Shown here in pieces: positions 26,145 to 37,639 of a stretch of 64,000 nucleotides of DNA. The stretch is taken from assembly GCA_951230915.1 (NCBI GenBank), contig OX579634.1, positions 46,885,570 to 46,949,569 on the forward strand. The letters run 5' to 3'. The stretch is from Antitrichia curtipendula (taxonomy: Eukaryota; Streptophyta; Bryopsida; Hypnales; Leucodontaceae). The notes beneath the pieces were generated by a model, which searched no databases, was not told where the DNA came from, and saw only the letters and a program-made list of their open reading frames with translations. The position numbers were made by a program, and so were the translations under genes. Positions within the stretch are counted from its first letter, which is position 1. Every line of letters starts with the position of its first letter.

Positions 26145-26959
26145 CTGCAAACAATGCCCGCACCTCTGTCGCACGCCGAATCTGCCAAAAAATCGCCGGC
26201 AACTGATACAAAACCGGCGAAAACCCATTAAAAAATGCACACAAATCCATTAAGAAAATGCACGACAATGCCATGAACAATTCACCGAAAAATGCTACAA
26301 AAATAGTCGACACTCAGCGATGGCAGCGATGATCCTTGAAGAAGGAAATTCGACAGATCGAGTGAGATCCCGCGATGGGCATCGGGAGTCATGCGCTGCA
26401 CCTCGCAGTTCGACGTGGCGGAGAATCATTGCATAAATGTGGGTTGCATTTGAAATTGCGTTTGAAATTTTGCTTGGATTCCAAGCGCGCATGAAGATAT
26501 CATGGTGCGATCGAGTCGTACAGTGCCGTGCTCGTGGAGTACAATGCAATTGTGGGCAGCCTTGTTTCCATCCATCCGCGCCGATGGGCGATACACAGGT
26601 ATCACAGGATTCATGGGGTACGGCGAGCCAGGTTGGAAGCCTGATGCAAATGGACTGCCAACGAACGGATCCTGAGAACGCGCGGACTCTAGTTGTACCG
26701 CGCTTTTTAAAGGCCTTTGTTGCTCTACATTAGCCGCGCACCTGCGCCTCGTCATTTGGTGTTCAGTACTTCTTGCTCGTTTGGAAGACTGCCCCACCCT
26801 TAGAGCTTCTCGTTCTTCGAGGACGAATTCTGGGGTGATCGCGTTTTGAAATAATCGATACTTGCTCGATCCTGCAATCAATCGTTTCTTCTTATATACT
26901 TTTAGGTTTCTGCAGGAGATCGGCAGTGAATTTCAATTTCGCTGCTGGAAATCGAAGCA
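26145..26959. other. GC-richer region upstream of the AGP gene
   Basis: Base composition is genic, but no reading frame on either strand resembles a known protein. It probably contains the promoter and leader of the arabinogalactan protein gene. CTTATATACTT at 26890-26900, 60 bp before the ATG, is a possible TATA-like element, but the spacing is short. Confidence 0.4.
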
Positions 26960-27580
26960 ATGGCGCGTTTCAACACCATGTCTGTTGCGGCTGCTTTCTG
27001 TTTCCTGGCCTTCATGTGCGTTCAAGTTGCTGCTCAACCGATGTACGCCCCCGAGATCGCTCCTGAGGGCGCCCCGACGGTGCCGCCCACGGGTGTTCCC
27101 ATTTTGGAGCCTGTGCCTCCTCCTTATGCTCCTGAATTGTCACCAGGTGCTTTACAATTTCTCTACCATGCCTAAAAAGAGGGATCCTCGCTTGCAGTTC
27201 GTGCAGATCGCGCAGCTTAGAGTACTCTTGTGCACAGTTTTCTTTTGCATTGGCTTTTGTACAATACCGAATTATGTAAGAAAAGGAGGGATCGTGTAAT
27301 GCAGATTGTGATCGGAGCAATCTTTCTCTAAGCTATTGAATTGAAGTTGCGTTAGAGTTGTATTTCGATGTTTGCACTTGAAATTTGTAAACTGATGATT
27401 GTTGGATTCGGTGTGATTGTAGCGATTACCCCATCTGATTCACCCTCGGAGACGCCTGGGGAGGCACCGGTGGCTCCGACCCCTGGGGGACCCGTAAGGG
27501 CCTTAACATCTTCGGCGAGCTCGATTCTACCCAGCACGGGATTCGCTTTGTTGAGCGTTGCTGCTTTCTTCCTTCACTGA
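26960..27580 (+). CDS. classical arabinogalactan protein, GPI-anchored
   Basis: Two exons, 26960-27146 and 27423-27580, join in phase 1 (donor CCAG/GTGCTT, acceptor TTGTAG/CGATT) to give 114 aa. Residues 1-25 are a signal peptide (MARFNTMSVAAAFCFLAFMC, then VQVAA). The mature part is short and rich in Pro, Ala, Ser and Thr, with the AP, SP, TP and PP dipeptides expected for hydroxyproline arabinosylation (APEIAPEGAPTVPPTG; SDSPSETPGEAPVAPTPGG). A small-residue patch (TSSASS) precedes a hydrophobic tail ending FALLSVAAFFLH, the layout of a GPI-anchor signal. The product should be a cell-surface proteoglycan. It lies 1.5 kb upstream of the phospholipase gene on the same strand. Confidence 0.87.
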
Positions 27581-29071
27581 GGATCGACGATCGACGCTGT
27601 ATTCAATCTATGCATAGCCCGAGTAACTACAGGAAGAATTGTAGCAAAAAATACTCGATTTCAGTGAATTTAGAAAAAATATTTATGATTTTTTAATCCA
27701 CGTAAGAGATACTGCAATGACAGTCAAGGGCTGGTGATGAATCGACGGGCAGGGCTTGGACATACGGCGACCATGCCAAATAAACACTTTTCCTATTGGT
27801 ACTTGCTTTTGTTACGTTCCCACAAGTTTGTTGCCGTCTTGTACAGCTTGGATGCCTTGATTGAGCTTATCGATCGAATAATTGCAACTGATAATTAGGA
27901 ATGACAAGAACTTTGGCACATGCCTGTTGCAATGGAGATGCGTGTAGGAGCCGTGACAGCGTAGACATGCTCCCTGCGTAATTATGTGACTACTTTGCGA
28001 GGTTTGCGTAGCGGGTGGTTTGAGATCTTGACTGCACGTATCTTTTAGCACGTTGACTGGGATATTCCACGAAGATGATACTGATACCAACAGCTTGAAC
28101 AAAAAAAAAAAAAAAAAAAAATTTACGTTATGAATCGTTCCTGGCGTGGTCAAACTGCAGAGATTCAGTACACTCTGGATTGCTTCCTGTTTGTGAATTG
28201 TGGTTTGTCCTCCATCTAGGTGGTGCATGTACTTGAAGCGATGTGTGATTTTGCTTGGTCTGTCATTACATTTGGATTGCTTTATTTCCTGCACTGCGAA
28301 AATTTCGAAAGCCCATTGGTTGCTCATGAAGCTCAAACTTCTGACAGATTATCTAGAAGCCGTGTTGTCACTTCCGAAGGAAGTTGTACAAGCGGAAAGC
28401 AATGCCTGGCATCTTTCCGGTATGATCCGCAATGATTCTCACTCCTTCACGGCATAGTTTGCACTACGCGTCTCCTTGGTGCCTTGAAAATACAGCTTCA
28501 CCATGTGATTGCAACGTCTATCGAATTCATACAAATAACGTTCGCAGTCAGGCTGTTTGTTGCCCTCATGCCAACGTTGTGAATTTCCTTGACTCCGTGG
28601 ATCATTCCTGTACTACAGTATTATGGATTTTCTGCTAGTAAGACGGCCAGCCTGATCGATTTCTGGGTATGCGTTCAGCAAACTTCGGAAGGTTTTGCTT
28701 TTTGTCTTATGAGCCGTTTGCAGAGACCTGATTGCCCCAAATAGAACTGTGCTGGTTGATATCATCATGTTGCAAGATCATTTTCACTAAAACTGTAGGA
28801 TTCAAACTGCCAAATTTGTGAGATTCACGTGCACAAAGCTAAAAAATCTAGAGAATGGTACGAGTTTTCCAGAAAACTGCCTCTTTCTTGCAATAATTTC
28901 ACCATTTCGAGGTACATAACGATTTGCTGTGAATTTCATGATCATGGTGTGCTGCACTTGATCAAACGCAGGAATTGAAGCATCTCCAATCTGAACATAA
29001 CTCTTCCAGAAGTCGACAATTCGGAGAGATCGATCGACTTCCAAACGCAAACCATTTGAACCGTTCCTGCC
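27581..29071. other. spacer between AGP and phospholipase genes
   Basis: A run of about 22 A residues lies at 28100-28121. It could be the relic tail of a retroposed sequence or a simple repeat. Short frames at 28200-28640 have no recognisable domains. The last ~150 bases are presumably the leader of the phospholipase gene. Confidence 0.5.
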
Positions 29072-32059
29072 ATGGCGAAATCCAAGTGGTGCACCTGTTT
29101 CGGAGGCAAGTCGACCCCCAAATCCTCTGCAACTTTCGCAACGCCGATCAAGACCATCATCATCCTGTGCATGGAGAATCGCTCCTTCGACCACATGCTG
29201 GGTTTCATGAAACGCCTCAACCCTAACATCGATGGCCTCACCGGCACCGAATCCAACCCCAAATCTCTCACAGATCCGAGCCTCGGCACAGTTCTCGTCT
29301 CCGAGAACGCCCCTTTCATCGCCCCCTCCGACCCTGGCCACTCTTTCCAAGCCATCTCTTTCCAAATCTTCGGCTCCCAAGACACAACCACAACAACTCC
29401 CCCTTCAATGCTTGGCTTCGCAGCGCAAGCGGAAACCTCCACTCCGGGATCTTCCACCACAGTCATGAGCGCCTTCGCACCAGAGCATCTCCCAATTCAC
29501 AAAACCCTTCTTCTCGAATTCGCAGTGGCCGATCGATGGTTCGCATCCGTCCCGTCCAGCACGCAACCCAACCGCCAGTACCTCCACTCCGCGACTTCTC
29601 ACGGGCTCATGAGCAACAACCAAACGCTTCTCACGGCTGGTTTACCCCAGAAAACGATCTTCGAGTCAGTGGAAGACGCAGGCTTGTCGTTCGGAATCTA
29701 CTACCAGCAAGTGCCGAACACGCTGTTTTATCGGAACCTCCGGAAGCTGAAGTACATTGACAACTTTCGTCCGTATGATTTGAGGTTTCAGGAGGATGCG
29801 AAGAAGGGGAAGTTGCCGAATTATACTGTGATTGAGCCACGGTACTTTGATTTGCCGGGAGCGCCGGCGAATGACGATCATCCTGTGCATGATGTGGCGG
29901 AAGGGCAGAGGCTGGTGAAGGAGGTGTATGAGGCGGTGAGAGGAGGGCCGCAGTGGGAGGAGAGTCTGATTGTGGTGACGTATGATGAGCATGGCGGGTT
30001 TTTTGATCATGTGGCGACGCCGACAGTCGGAGTGCCGAGTCCCGATGGGGTGGTGGGATCCGCGCCGCCATACGAGTTCGATTTTACGAGGCTGGGGGTG
30101 AGGGTGCCGACGATTTTGGTGTCGCCCTACATTGAAGCTGGAACTGGTGAGTTTAGAGCTTTGAGTGATCGGTTGTATGTGATCTTTTGTCAAACTGTCT
30201 TCCAATGTTCCACATTCGAGGTTCAAATATTTCAAGACTGTTTGAAATTTAGTTCCAGTCTTTGAAATATTGTAGATTCGAGGTTTTGGGACTGCACGAT
30301 GTCTTCTCGTTTCCAAAGTTGTGTGTGCTCGATTTGTACCCTCTTGAATGAAATTGAAAAACGTTGGAGAAACGTGAAATTGATGCTGAGTTTGAAAAGA
30401 ACGTGCACAAATGAGTATTCAGAGTTTGCCATGGAGGAAAAGAAACGGAGTTTAGTATCTCAATTGAACCATTACCATCTGCTAAGTCGTAAACTTCGTT
30501 TCATAAGCATGATGGTAAACCTTAAAAACTCTCTTGACGACGCTGGTCATATCTATGAATTGAATTCGTGTAATTGCTCAACTCTTTCGATTGACTAGAG
30601 CTTTGAAAAGTAGTGCTTTCATAGGCCCCGACAGGTTGTTAGGTGGTCAGATGAAACTCCGTGTGACGGTTCTAAAATCGAGGATTGGTATAAGTATGAG
30701 GTTATGTCGGGATTCAATTTTCAGTAAGGCAATTGGAAATTTCTCCAGATTCAAAGCTGCTCTGGTTCCTCAAAACATCTCAAAACTCGAAACACAGGCT
30801 TCGGTATGATGCAAGTGTAGTCTGCGATTAATTGCGCCATTTGAACAAAATTGATAGGCTTATGGGGATCATGTGGTTGGTGTGAATTCCAGTGTTGCAC
30901 AAGGCGACGGGGCCGACGGCGACCTCCGAGTTCGAGCATTCTTCGATTCCCGCGACTGTGAAGAAGCTGTTCAACTTGCCGGGAGGGTTTCTGACGAAGC
31001 GGGATGAATGGGCGGGCACGTTCGATTCGGTCCTCACTCGCAAAACACCGCGAACAGACTGTCCAGGTAACACTGAAGAAAATGGACTTGGGTATATGGA
31101 TGTAACCAGCTCTGCTCCCGGATGATAACTCCCGTAATTGTTGCCTTCATGGATGAATATTGAGTGGTTACGAACAAACTACCTTGCTTGTGGATGAAAT
31201 ACGTTTGAGAAGACAGATGCTTGTGATCAAAGATGGTTATGAATTTATATTGGTCCTTCACTGCAAGGAATGGATCAGTCGTTAGGAAAAATCTGAACCT
31301 TGTGGAAGGTCACTAACTTTTCATTTTCGGCACCCCCCGCAGTGCAAATACAAAATTAAAAAATTATTTTTATTATTAAGAAAAAAAATTAATTTTAATT
31401 TAAAGAAATAGTCAATCTAACGTAGCATTGACATGGCACTACTAGTGCCACATCAGCTCCTAATAAATAAAAATAATAATTTATTTATTTTCAATTTTTT
31501 TCCATAATTGCACCGATGCCATCCAAAACTCGCAACCTTCTTGAGGCTTGAATTTTTTCCTAATGATAGTAATCTCAATTTGATAGAGTGGAATTCAAGG
31601 ACCAAATCTGCAAAATTTTCTTCTAATGTTTGAAATTCTCATAAAAGTATGTGTCTTGAATGAGAATTTTTGTTGCACATTCAAGACATGCATCACAATG
31701 TGATCACTGAATGATGCAGTCTTCACAAATGTGACCATTGAATGGACATTTTGAATTTTTCTTGTGGTTGACTATGACTTATTGTGGAATGGTTTTGGTC
31801 TATGACAGTGAAATTGCCAATGCCTCCAGTGACATTGCAATTGAGCAAGACAAAGGAGAAGACTAATGGCAATCTATCGGAGTTTCAAGAAGAGCTTGTG
31901 TGGCTAGCGAGCTCCATTATTGGAGAATCTGTGCCGAAGCGTTTGACTGTTCCAGACGCTGCGCAATTTGTCCTGACCGCTGTCTCTAAGTTCTTTGATG
32001 GAGGAGCTGCTGCCAAAGCCAAAGGAACGGTCCATCCCAACCACATTCTGCAACTCTAA
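29072..32059 (+). CDS. NPC: non-specific phospholipase C (phosphoesterase family)
   Basis: Three exons, 29072-30146, 30893-31066 and 31809-32059, join in phases 1 and 1 to encode 499 aa. Plant NPCs hydrolyse phospholipids such as phosphatidylcholine to diacylglycerol and act in membrane remodelling and phosphate stress. Visible motifs are [17 protein letters not shown] (35-51), [16 protein letters not shown] (around 164-168 for TQPNR) and [17 protein letters not shown] with D305-H307. These are the three conserved blocks of the phosphoesterase fold. Exon 2 supplies [20 protein letters not shown] and exon 3 the C-terminal plant region. No signal peptide is present; the N terminus [13 protein letters not shown] has two cysteines among basic residues that might be acylated, which would be a membrane tether unlike secreted NPCs. 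Intron 2 contains a MITE. Confidence 0.92.
31280..31565. mobile_element. MITE copy in NPC intron 2
   Basis: Left GTTAGGAAAAATCTGAACCT and right AGGCTTGAATTTTTTCCTAAT are imperfect inverted ends. Inside lie an A/T-rich half, GACATGGCACTACTAGTGCC then ACATCA, and a further T-rich half leading to CCATAATTGCACC. The same order of blocks occurs at 33747-34033 and 57042-57337. The copy sits entirely between exon 2 (ends 31066) and exon 3 (starts 31809). Confidence 0.7.
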
Positions 32060-33282
32060 GAAATGTAATTGCTTTCACAAGATAAATTCAAAATGTCAGT
32101 GTATAAAGACATTGAAGAATTCTGCAGTCAATGTCCAATGATGATATATAAAATAGGATACACTTGGATACATTAGGAACAAAATTTGGATACAAAAGAA
32201 CATTTTTTCTAATTTCCATTTTAGACTTTTGTTGTGTTTGTTCTAATGATCCAAATTAGAAGCTATTCAACTAGCCAAAAAATGTTGTTGACTTGTAGCC
32301 ATTGCAAGTCTCTTGGGAACCATGGAAAAGTGAAAAAACATAAAACACCCATTCAAGTATGCACACTAATGGTCCTCTCATATCAGGTGCTAACAAAGTT
32401 GGTGTATGAGTTTAATTTTGAAAGGAAGTGGGCCTCTCACTAAGGTAGTCAACAAAAAATGATCAAATTCCATGGTGAATAATTGCATCTTTTTGGCTTT
32501 TATAGATTCCTTGAAAATCATTCATCATTCATCAAACACTTGTAGTTCTTGGTGGGTTTTTTTAGATTAAGATCTCAAAATTTAAGTGAGGGTTCCAACC
32601 AATTCTATTTGTCACTTACAAATTTATAAGTACTAAACCTACATAGCTATATGTAAGAAGAGGTGGTTGAATTGGAGCATTGATGGCACATCTTCTCTAT
32701 ATTTGAATCCCACCTACCACATATGTGCCAAAAAATTCCTGGGTTCAAATCTAACCACTCTATAGAAATCTATAGTTCCCTAAAACCTTAAACACCCTTC
32801 AATCTTAAGCATGTTCTCTTTGCAAATAACTAGTGTCAACATCCCATAAGGTATTGCCACTTATTGCAATCCAACAAAAATTGAGTAAAAGGAATATTGT
32901 GGGTTTTGTAGAAATTAGAATAGAAGGCTTACTAAAGTGAAAGTAGAGACCTTGAACTAAAAAAATAGAAAGATATTTACTTTTGAAATTTATTTTAATA
33001 GAATATCCATATTTTAGGTGTGATATTTAAGGAAAGTTGATAATGAATGCTTAATATATTTTTTATGATGCAAGGTAGAACTATCTGACCTAAATAGATA
33101 ATTAGGGTCAAAATTACAAGTTTTTTTAGATGCTCTAATACACACCAAAGGTAGTCAAAGCAACCCAATGCCATCATTCACCCAATTGTGACATCTATTG
33201 GCCCCTCCCGTTTGCATCAATCACCCACCCATTACCACAATCTTAGCAGACTTTTAGCATCACAACAATGTACTTGAGAGTC
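32060..33282. other. NPC 3' flank and AT-rich spacer
   Basis: The beginning is the likely 3' untranslated region. Around 32655-32760 two RNA-polymerase-III B-box-like strings occur (TTTGAATCCC and GGGTTCAAATC), but no complete tRNA fold was found. Nothing else was recognised. Confidence 0.45.
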
Positions 33283-33640
33283 GGAGACACGTCAGTATGT
33301 CAATTTCAACATAGGTCTATCCACTCACTCTTCACCAATTTACTCCTAACAAACTTTGAAAAAATCACAAAAAATTCATTTCTTATTGGAATGTCTCGAT
33401 TCTACTTGCAAATTGGCTTCTCTCAAACTTCTCAATCTCTGAAAAATTTGTAAGTTGACAAATAGTAGTTGACACATCAGCGTGTGATTTAGCATAGGTC
33501 CATCCACTCACTCTTGACCAATTTAGTCCCCGCAAACTTTGGAAAATCACAGAAAATTCATTTCTTATCCAAATATCTCGATTCTACTTGCAAATTAGTG
33601 GCTTCTCTCAAACTTCTCAATCTCTTGAAAAAAAAACACA
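33283..33640. repeat. two-copy tandem duplication, period about 183 bp
   Basis: CATAGGTCTATCCACTCACTC near 33310 recurs as CATAGGTCCATCCACTCACTC near 33493. The similarity runs on through AATTCATTTCTTAT, TCTCGATTCTACTTGCAAAT and CTTCTCTCAAACTTCTCAAT in both units. Identity is roughly 85-90 per cent. Confidence 0.8.
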
Positions 33641-33746
33641 CATCAATTGACCACTAGCTTCTCCAAGAGTCCAAGGTACTAGCCAGATAGCAAATCTGCT
33701 TGGTAATATGCATGTTTTACCTCACTTTCTTCTAAACAGATTCTTT

Positions 33747-34033
33747 CATTACAAGAAATTTCAGCCCTCAAAAGAGGTCACGAGTTTCGCACCCCTCCAG
33801 TGCAATTAGGGAAAAAAAAAAAAAAATTGAAAATTGAAAAATGACGTGGCACTACTGGTTCCACGTCATCTCCACGTCAGACTGGATTTTCTTAAAATAT
33901 TTTTAAAATAAAAAATAAAAAATAAAAAATAAAAAGTAAAAACTTTTTTTTTTTTTTTTTTTTTTCTCTTCTTCTCCGTAATTGCATCCCGAATGCACAT
34001 CATTCATGATTCTTGAGTCCCAGAATGAAATGA
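33747..34033. mobile_element. second copy of the CATTACAA MITE family
   Basis: The left end is CATTACAAGAAATTTCAGCC. The right end, ending near 34033, is a shortened inverted counterpart (CTTGAGTCCCAGAATGAAATG). The core is GACGTGGCACTACTGG then TTCCACGTCA, flanked by long A-rich and T-rich blocks, then CCGTAATTGCATCCC. Block order matches 31280-31565 and 57042-57337. Confidence 0.65.
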
Positions 34034-35541
34034 CAGCCTTGCGGTCAACTCGGGCCACGGAAGTAGACTGAGTCGGGGAGTTTCAGCCGTTATTGCCCCA
34101 ACACTGAGAGGAGAGGAAGGTGGGTGGTCACACAGGATAAGTTAGAGTAAATTATGGACGCCAACAGCTACCATCAAGTGCTCGTAGCCTCTGGTGTATG
34201 ATACCAGCTACCGTTTCAACCATGTACTGGACAGTCCATGCTTTTACACCAGGCTTTCTTTTTCTCTTCTTCTTCTGTATTCAATGGAGTTTCTGGATTG
34301 GAAAAATAATGCTGGACACTCACTCTTTCAGTTGGTCGAATGGTGTCAGTGACAGTCTCCATTGCCTAGTAAGTACTCTGCTTTTTAACTCGAGCAATGG
34401 TTGCAGCGCAGTCGATTTGTACTCAGTGAATACAACCTGTAGGCTAGCATTCATTTGGTGTACGTTCATGAATTCGTTCCCTGCAGGACTTTTGTTGTTG
34501 TTGACTATATATGCCAGACTGAGTAGAGTTGCAAGTTTATATTATTTGTAACCTCAATTTCATCAAATTCATTGTGCAGAAAGTTTAATAAAAAAAAGAG
34601 TCGAGCATTGGTTTGGATGAATGAATGAGAAGTTGTGTCGGCGGTAAAAAAAAAGAAAAGCCTTTGAAACCTCTCCACTGTTCGTCCAGATTTTGAATGT
34701 CGGACAGTCGGAGTGGTGAGATGGGGAATTTCATTAAAATGATGAGATTCCATACGCCGTTTTTAGACCGAGCGGTCTAAATTGCAAAAGTGCCATCTAG
34801 GACTGCGCCAATCAACTTAGTTAACAAAAATAAGACTGTGAGTGACTTCCACACTGAGACCTTGCATTTCGTGAACTTCTAGAATGAAACCGTGCGCTTG
34901 TACACTGCGTTTCAGCTTTATTACTTGATCATATGGAATACTAACAACGGGTGCGGGCGAAGGAACAAGAAACTTCAATCTGTTTCACCTCGGCACACTA
35001 GCCAGTGAACTTAGGTCGATCACTTCAGGTCTACCTGATCGATATTCTGCCGCCAGGACGGATCTGATCCGATCGAGCAGGCTTGAACCAGCAGTACCTA
35101 GTGCTCCATAATTTTATATTAATTATCTTACAAACAAGGAGCGGGTGGTGCACTTCCCAACTACCCACCTCTGCAACCTAATTCAAATCACCCTCTCTAA
35201 TTAAAGGCGACTCACTGCCTTCCAGTAGTCTTCATTAATTTTCCTAAAAGTCGATCTGCAAGTTCATTTACACCATTTGCTTCGTCGCCACGTACACCCC
35301 ACGATCGAATTCCGGAAGCAAAAGGGTTAATTGTTTTTAACTAATTGTTATGTCTAGGATCGGATCGGAGCGGGCGAGTGTCCACAAAGTTTGGCTCGCA
35401 ATGTTCGCCTCGAAATGCTTCATACACCGTCAGGGCCATACTCTCGAGAAATTATTTCTGGAGTGTTGATCAGTGCAATTCAAGCTGAGTACGTATGAGT
35501 AGCGCCGCGCTAGCTCGATCCGTCTGGTTTGTATTCGTTTC
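34034..35541. other. spacer downstream of the expansin gene
   Basis: Composition is intermediate. Short frames (for example 34198-34551) have hydrophobic runs but no family resemblance. The right end should contain the expansin 3' untranslated region on the minus strand. Confidence 0.45.
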
Positions 35542-37471
35542 CTACGGCACCTGGTTGCCCTCGAAGAGCTGTGAGAATTTCCAGTTGGACGGGGCAGCAT
35601 CCAAAGACTCCACCACGCTGCCGTCGCTGAGAATGGCCCGGAACGAAAGCGCTTGCCCGGGTAATTTGTTGTTGCCCACGAACTGCCACATCTGCCCCCA
35701 GTTGCGACGCATGGTGTACCACGCGGTTTGGGAGCCCTTGAGGTAGAGCTGCTGCACGTCGCCTGCGCCGCCCACGTTCGTCACCAGCACGAGAAGGAAC
35801 CAGGGGTTACCGTTGATTTGGAACCGCATGCCGCCTTGCTTCGCACACGGAACTCTGATTCACGGAAGAAACAGGAAACGTACGATTAGCTCGCTGATAA
35901 TTAAGTTGATCAATCCAGGTTCAGATACCAATCTAGGCGAGGCAATTCGGGCAAACGTCATATTCGTTAAAATTGGGAAGACAGTACGTTAAAATTTCAG
36001 AGAGCAAACTCGTGTACATGGCTTTAATTTTAAAACTATGGTTTCTGGTTTAGATTGGGCGACTATCAATTTGCACGAATTACGCTGAAAAATAACTATT
36101 GACTGTAACGAGTTGGAGGTAATGGGGATTCGGATGGACCCAATAAACTGGGACTAGTGCAGAAAGCTCAGATCAATTGCAACAGATTTTGCAACGGTTA
36201 TTCAACGACAGTAAAAAATCTGTGAACAATTTGGAAATGGTTTGCAACTCTTGTACTAGTTTGCACTAGTTTTTGCAACAGTTCGGGCCTAGATATGCAT
36301 TCGTTCCGTGCCCAAGATCGAGTTTCGCAACAAGTTTGCAGCACTTTTGCAATGGTTTGCAATAGACCAAGAGTTTCAGGCAAAGTATGGAACCGCTACA
36401 AAGCCATTGCAAACAATGATTGGATGACGTGTCAATTGCAACCGCTACTTCCTGTTATGTTGTAGTGCGGAGAAGGGATGATCGAATGGTTTCGTACCTT
36501 CGGTAGTTGACGGGGATGACCCCTCCGCCCTCGTGAGCGAGCTTGATGAACATGGGATGCGCCAGGTCGAAGTGCTGTTTGGGTGCATCGCACCACCCGC
36601 CCAAGGAGTTCTGGGGGCAGTAGTTCGTGGCCGTGAGGGTGATGGAGGGAGCCCCCGGAAGGCAGTACTTGGACCCCGTGGTGTCGCAGTTCAAAGCGTA
36701 GCACGCACCGCAGCTGAGTCCAGTGTTGAACAGCGCGGAGCTCAGTGCCGCGGTGTTCGTGCCGTAGCCGGTGGAGTACAGGTTGCCGTACCCGCAAGCA
36801 CCGCCTGCAATACGAACCTTCAAAAATCAGCAAGCATTCGGGAACGACGATTGCAAAACCATTGCCAGTCAAATGTTGCAAAAATCTACGAGTACTAAAC
36901 ATTGCAAACTATTATTGCAAATGCCCCTTCCACTAGTTAGTAGTGATTCACAAGGGCCCTTCCTAGAAGTGATTCACATTGCAAACGTACTGAACTGCGC
37001 GCTCATGGCCGTTCCACTTGTAGTGATTCCACAGATACCGCAATCACAAACTTATCATCTATCGAAATAAGATCGAATTCACAGTCGAAAATCTAGACTG
37101 AATCCTCAACTGGCTGCAACCTTATATCAAATCCAGACACCCCCCTACCTGTCTAGGGATTCTCTCAAACTCTCACTGATGGAATTTACCGAAGTCTAGA
37201 CAAATTCAAAGAATGTAATCTCGGCGCAGACGATATATAAAATGGTTCAGAATTCAAGCAGGATCTATCTATCTACATATCTATCTATCCATCAATCCCG
37301 ACCTTGTGTGCCCGAGGCATCGACACCGCCGTAATACGTCGCGTGCGCCCTGCCGCCTATCCAGTTCGTGCCTTGGTAACCGCCTGCGCTTACTGGCACC
37401 ACAGCGCAGGTGGCGACCACCAGCATGGCCACCCAAGCTGCTGCCATGACCGAAGCGCTCTGTCTCGCCAT
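35542..37471 (-). CDS. EXPA: alpha-expansin
   Basis: Three minus-strand exons (37471-37303, 36804-36498, 35854-35542) join in phases 1 and 2 to encode 262 aa. Expansins loosen cell walls non-enzymatically by disrupting cellulose-xyloglucan contacts. Residues 1-29 are a signal peptide. Domain 1 (GH45-like) has ATYYGGVDASG, GGACGYGNLYSTGYGTNTAA, GLSCGACY, TATNYCPQN and the HFD motif at 134-136 in QHFDLAHPMFIKLA. VNYRRVPCAKQGGMRFQING, spanning the second splice, leads into the CBM63-like domain 2, with NVGGAGDVQ, NWGQMWQ and the C-terminal NWKFSQLFEGNQVP. Length and cysteine pattern are those of a complete family member. A TATA box lies about 155 bp upstream. Both introns carry TTGCAA-rich, transposon-like sequence. 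Confidence 0.95.
36151..36468. mobile_element. small CACTA-like MITE in expansin intron 2
   Basis: The right end reads CACTACAACATAACAGGAAG on the minus strand (from 36468). The left end, ACTAGTGCAGAAAGCTC (from 36153), is a weaker counterpart. Between them TTGCAA occurs about eight times (near 36177, 36187, 36240, 36274, 36346, 36355, 36405, 36435), resembling the subterminal motif clusters of CACTA elements. No coding capacity was seen. The intron boundaries are outside it. Confidence 0.45.
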
Positions 37472-37625
37472 CGCCAGAGAGAGATTTTCGTGAGCTCTTA
37501 CAAGCGACGAAGCTCAGCTCCCTGGCTGATGAAAAGCTCTCTCGCTCTGACCGTCAGTCAGTCCGTGCTGGGGGATGAGGGATCCGAGTGCGACGACTGA
37601 TGGAGATTGTGGTGGCAGAGTGGGG

Positions 37626-37633
37626 TATATATA
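37626..37633 (-). promoter_or_regulatory. expansin TATA box
   Basis: TATATATA lies 155 bp upstream of the expansin start codon on its coding strand, in the context GATTATATATACCCC. Position and sequence suit a plant core promoter with a leader of roughly 120 bases. Confidence 0.6.
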
Positions 37634-37639
37634 ATCAAT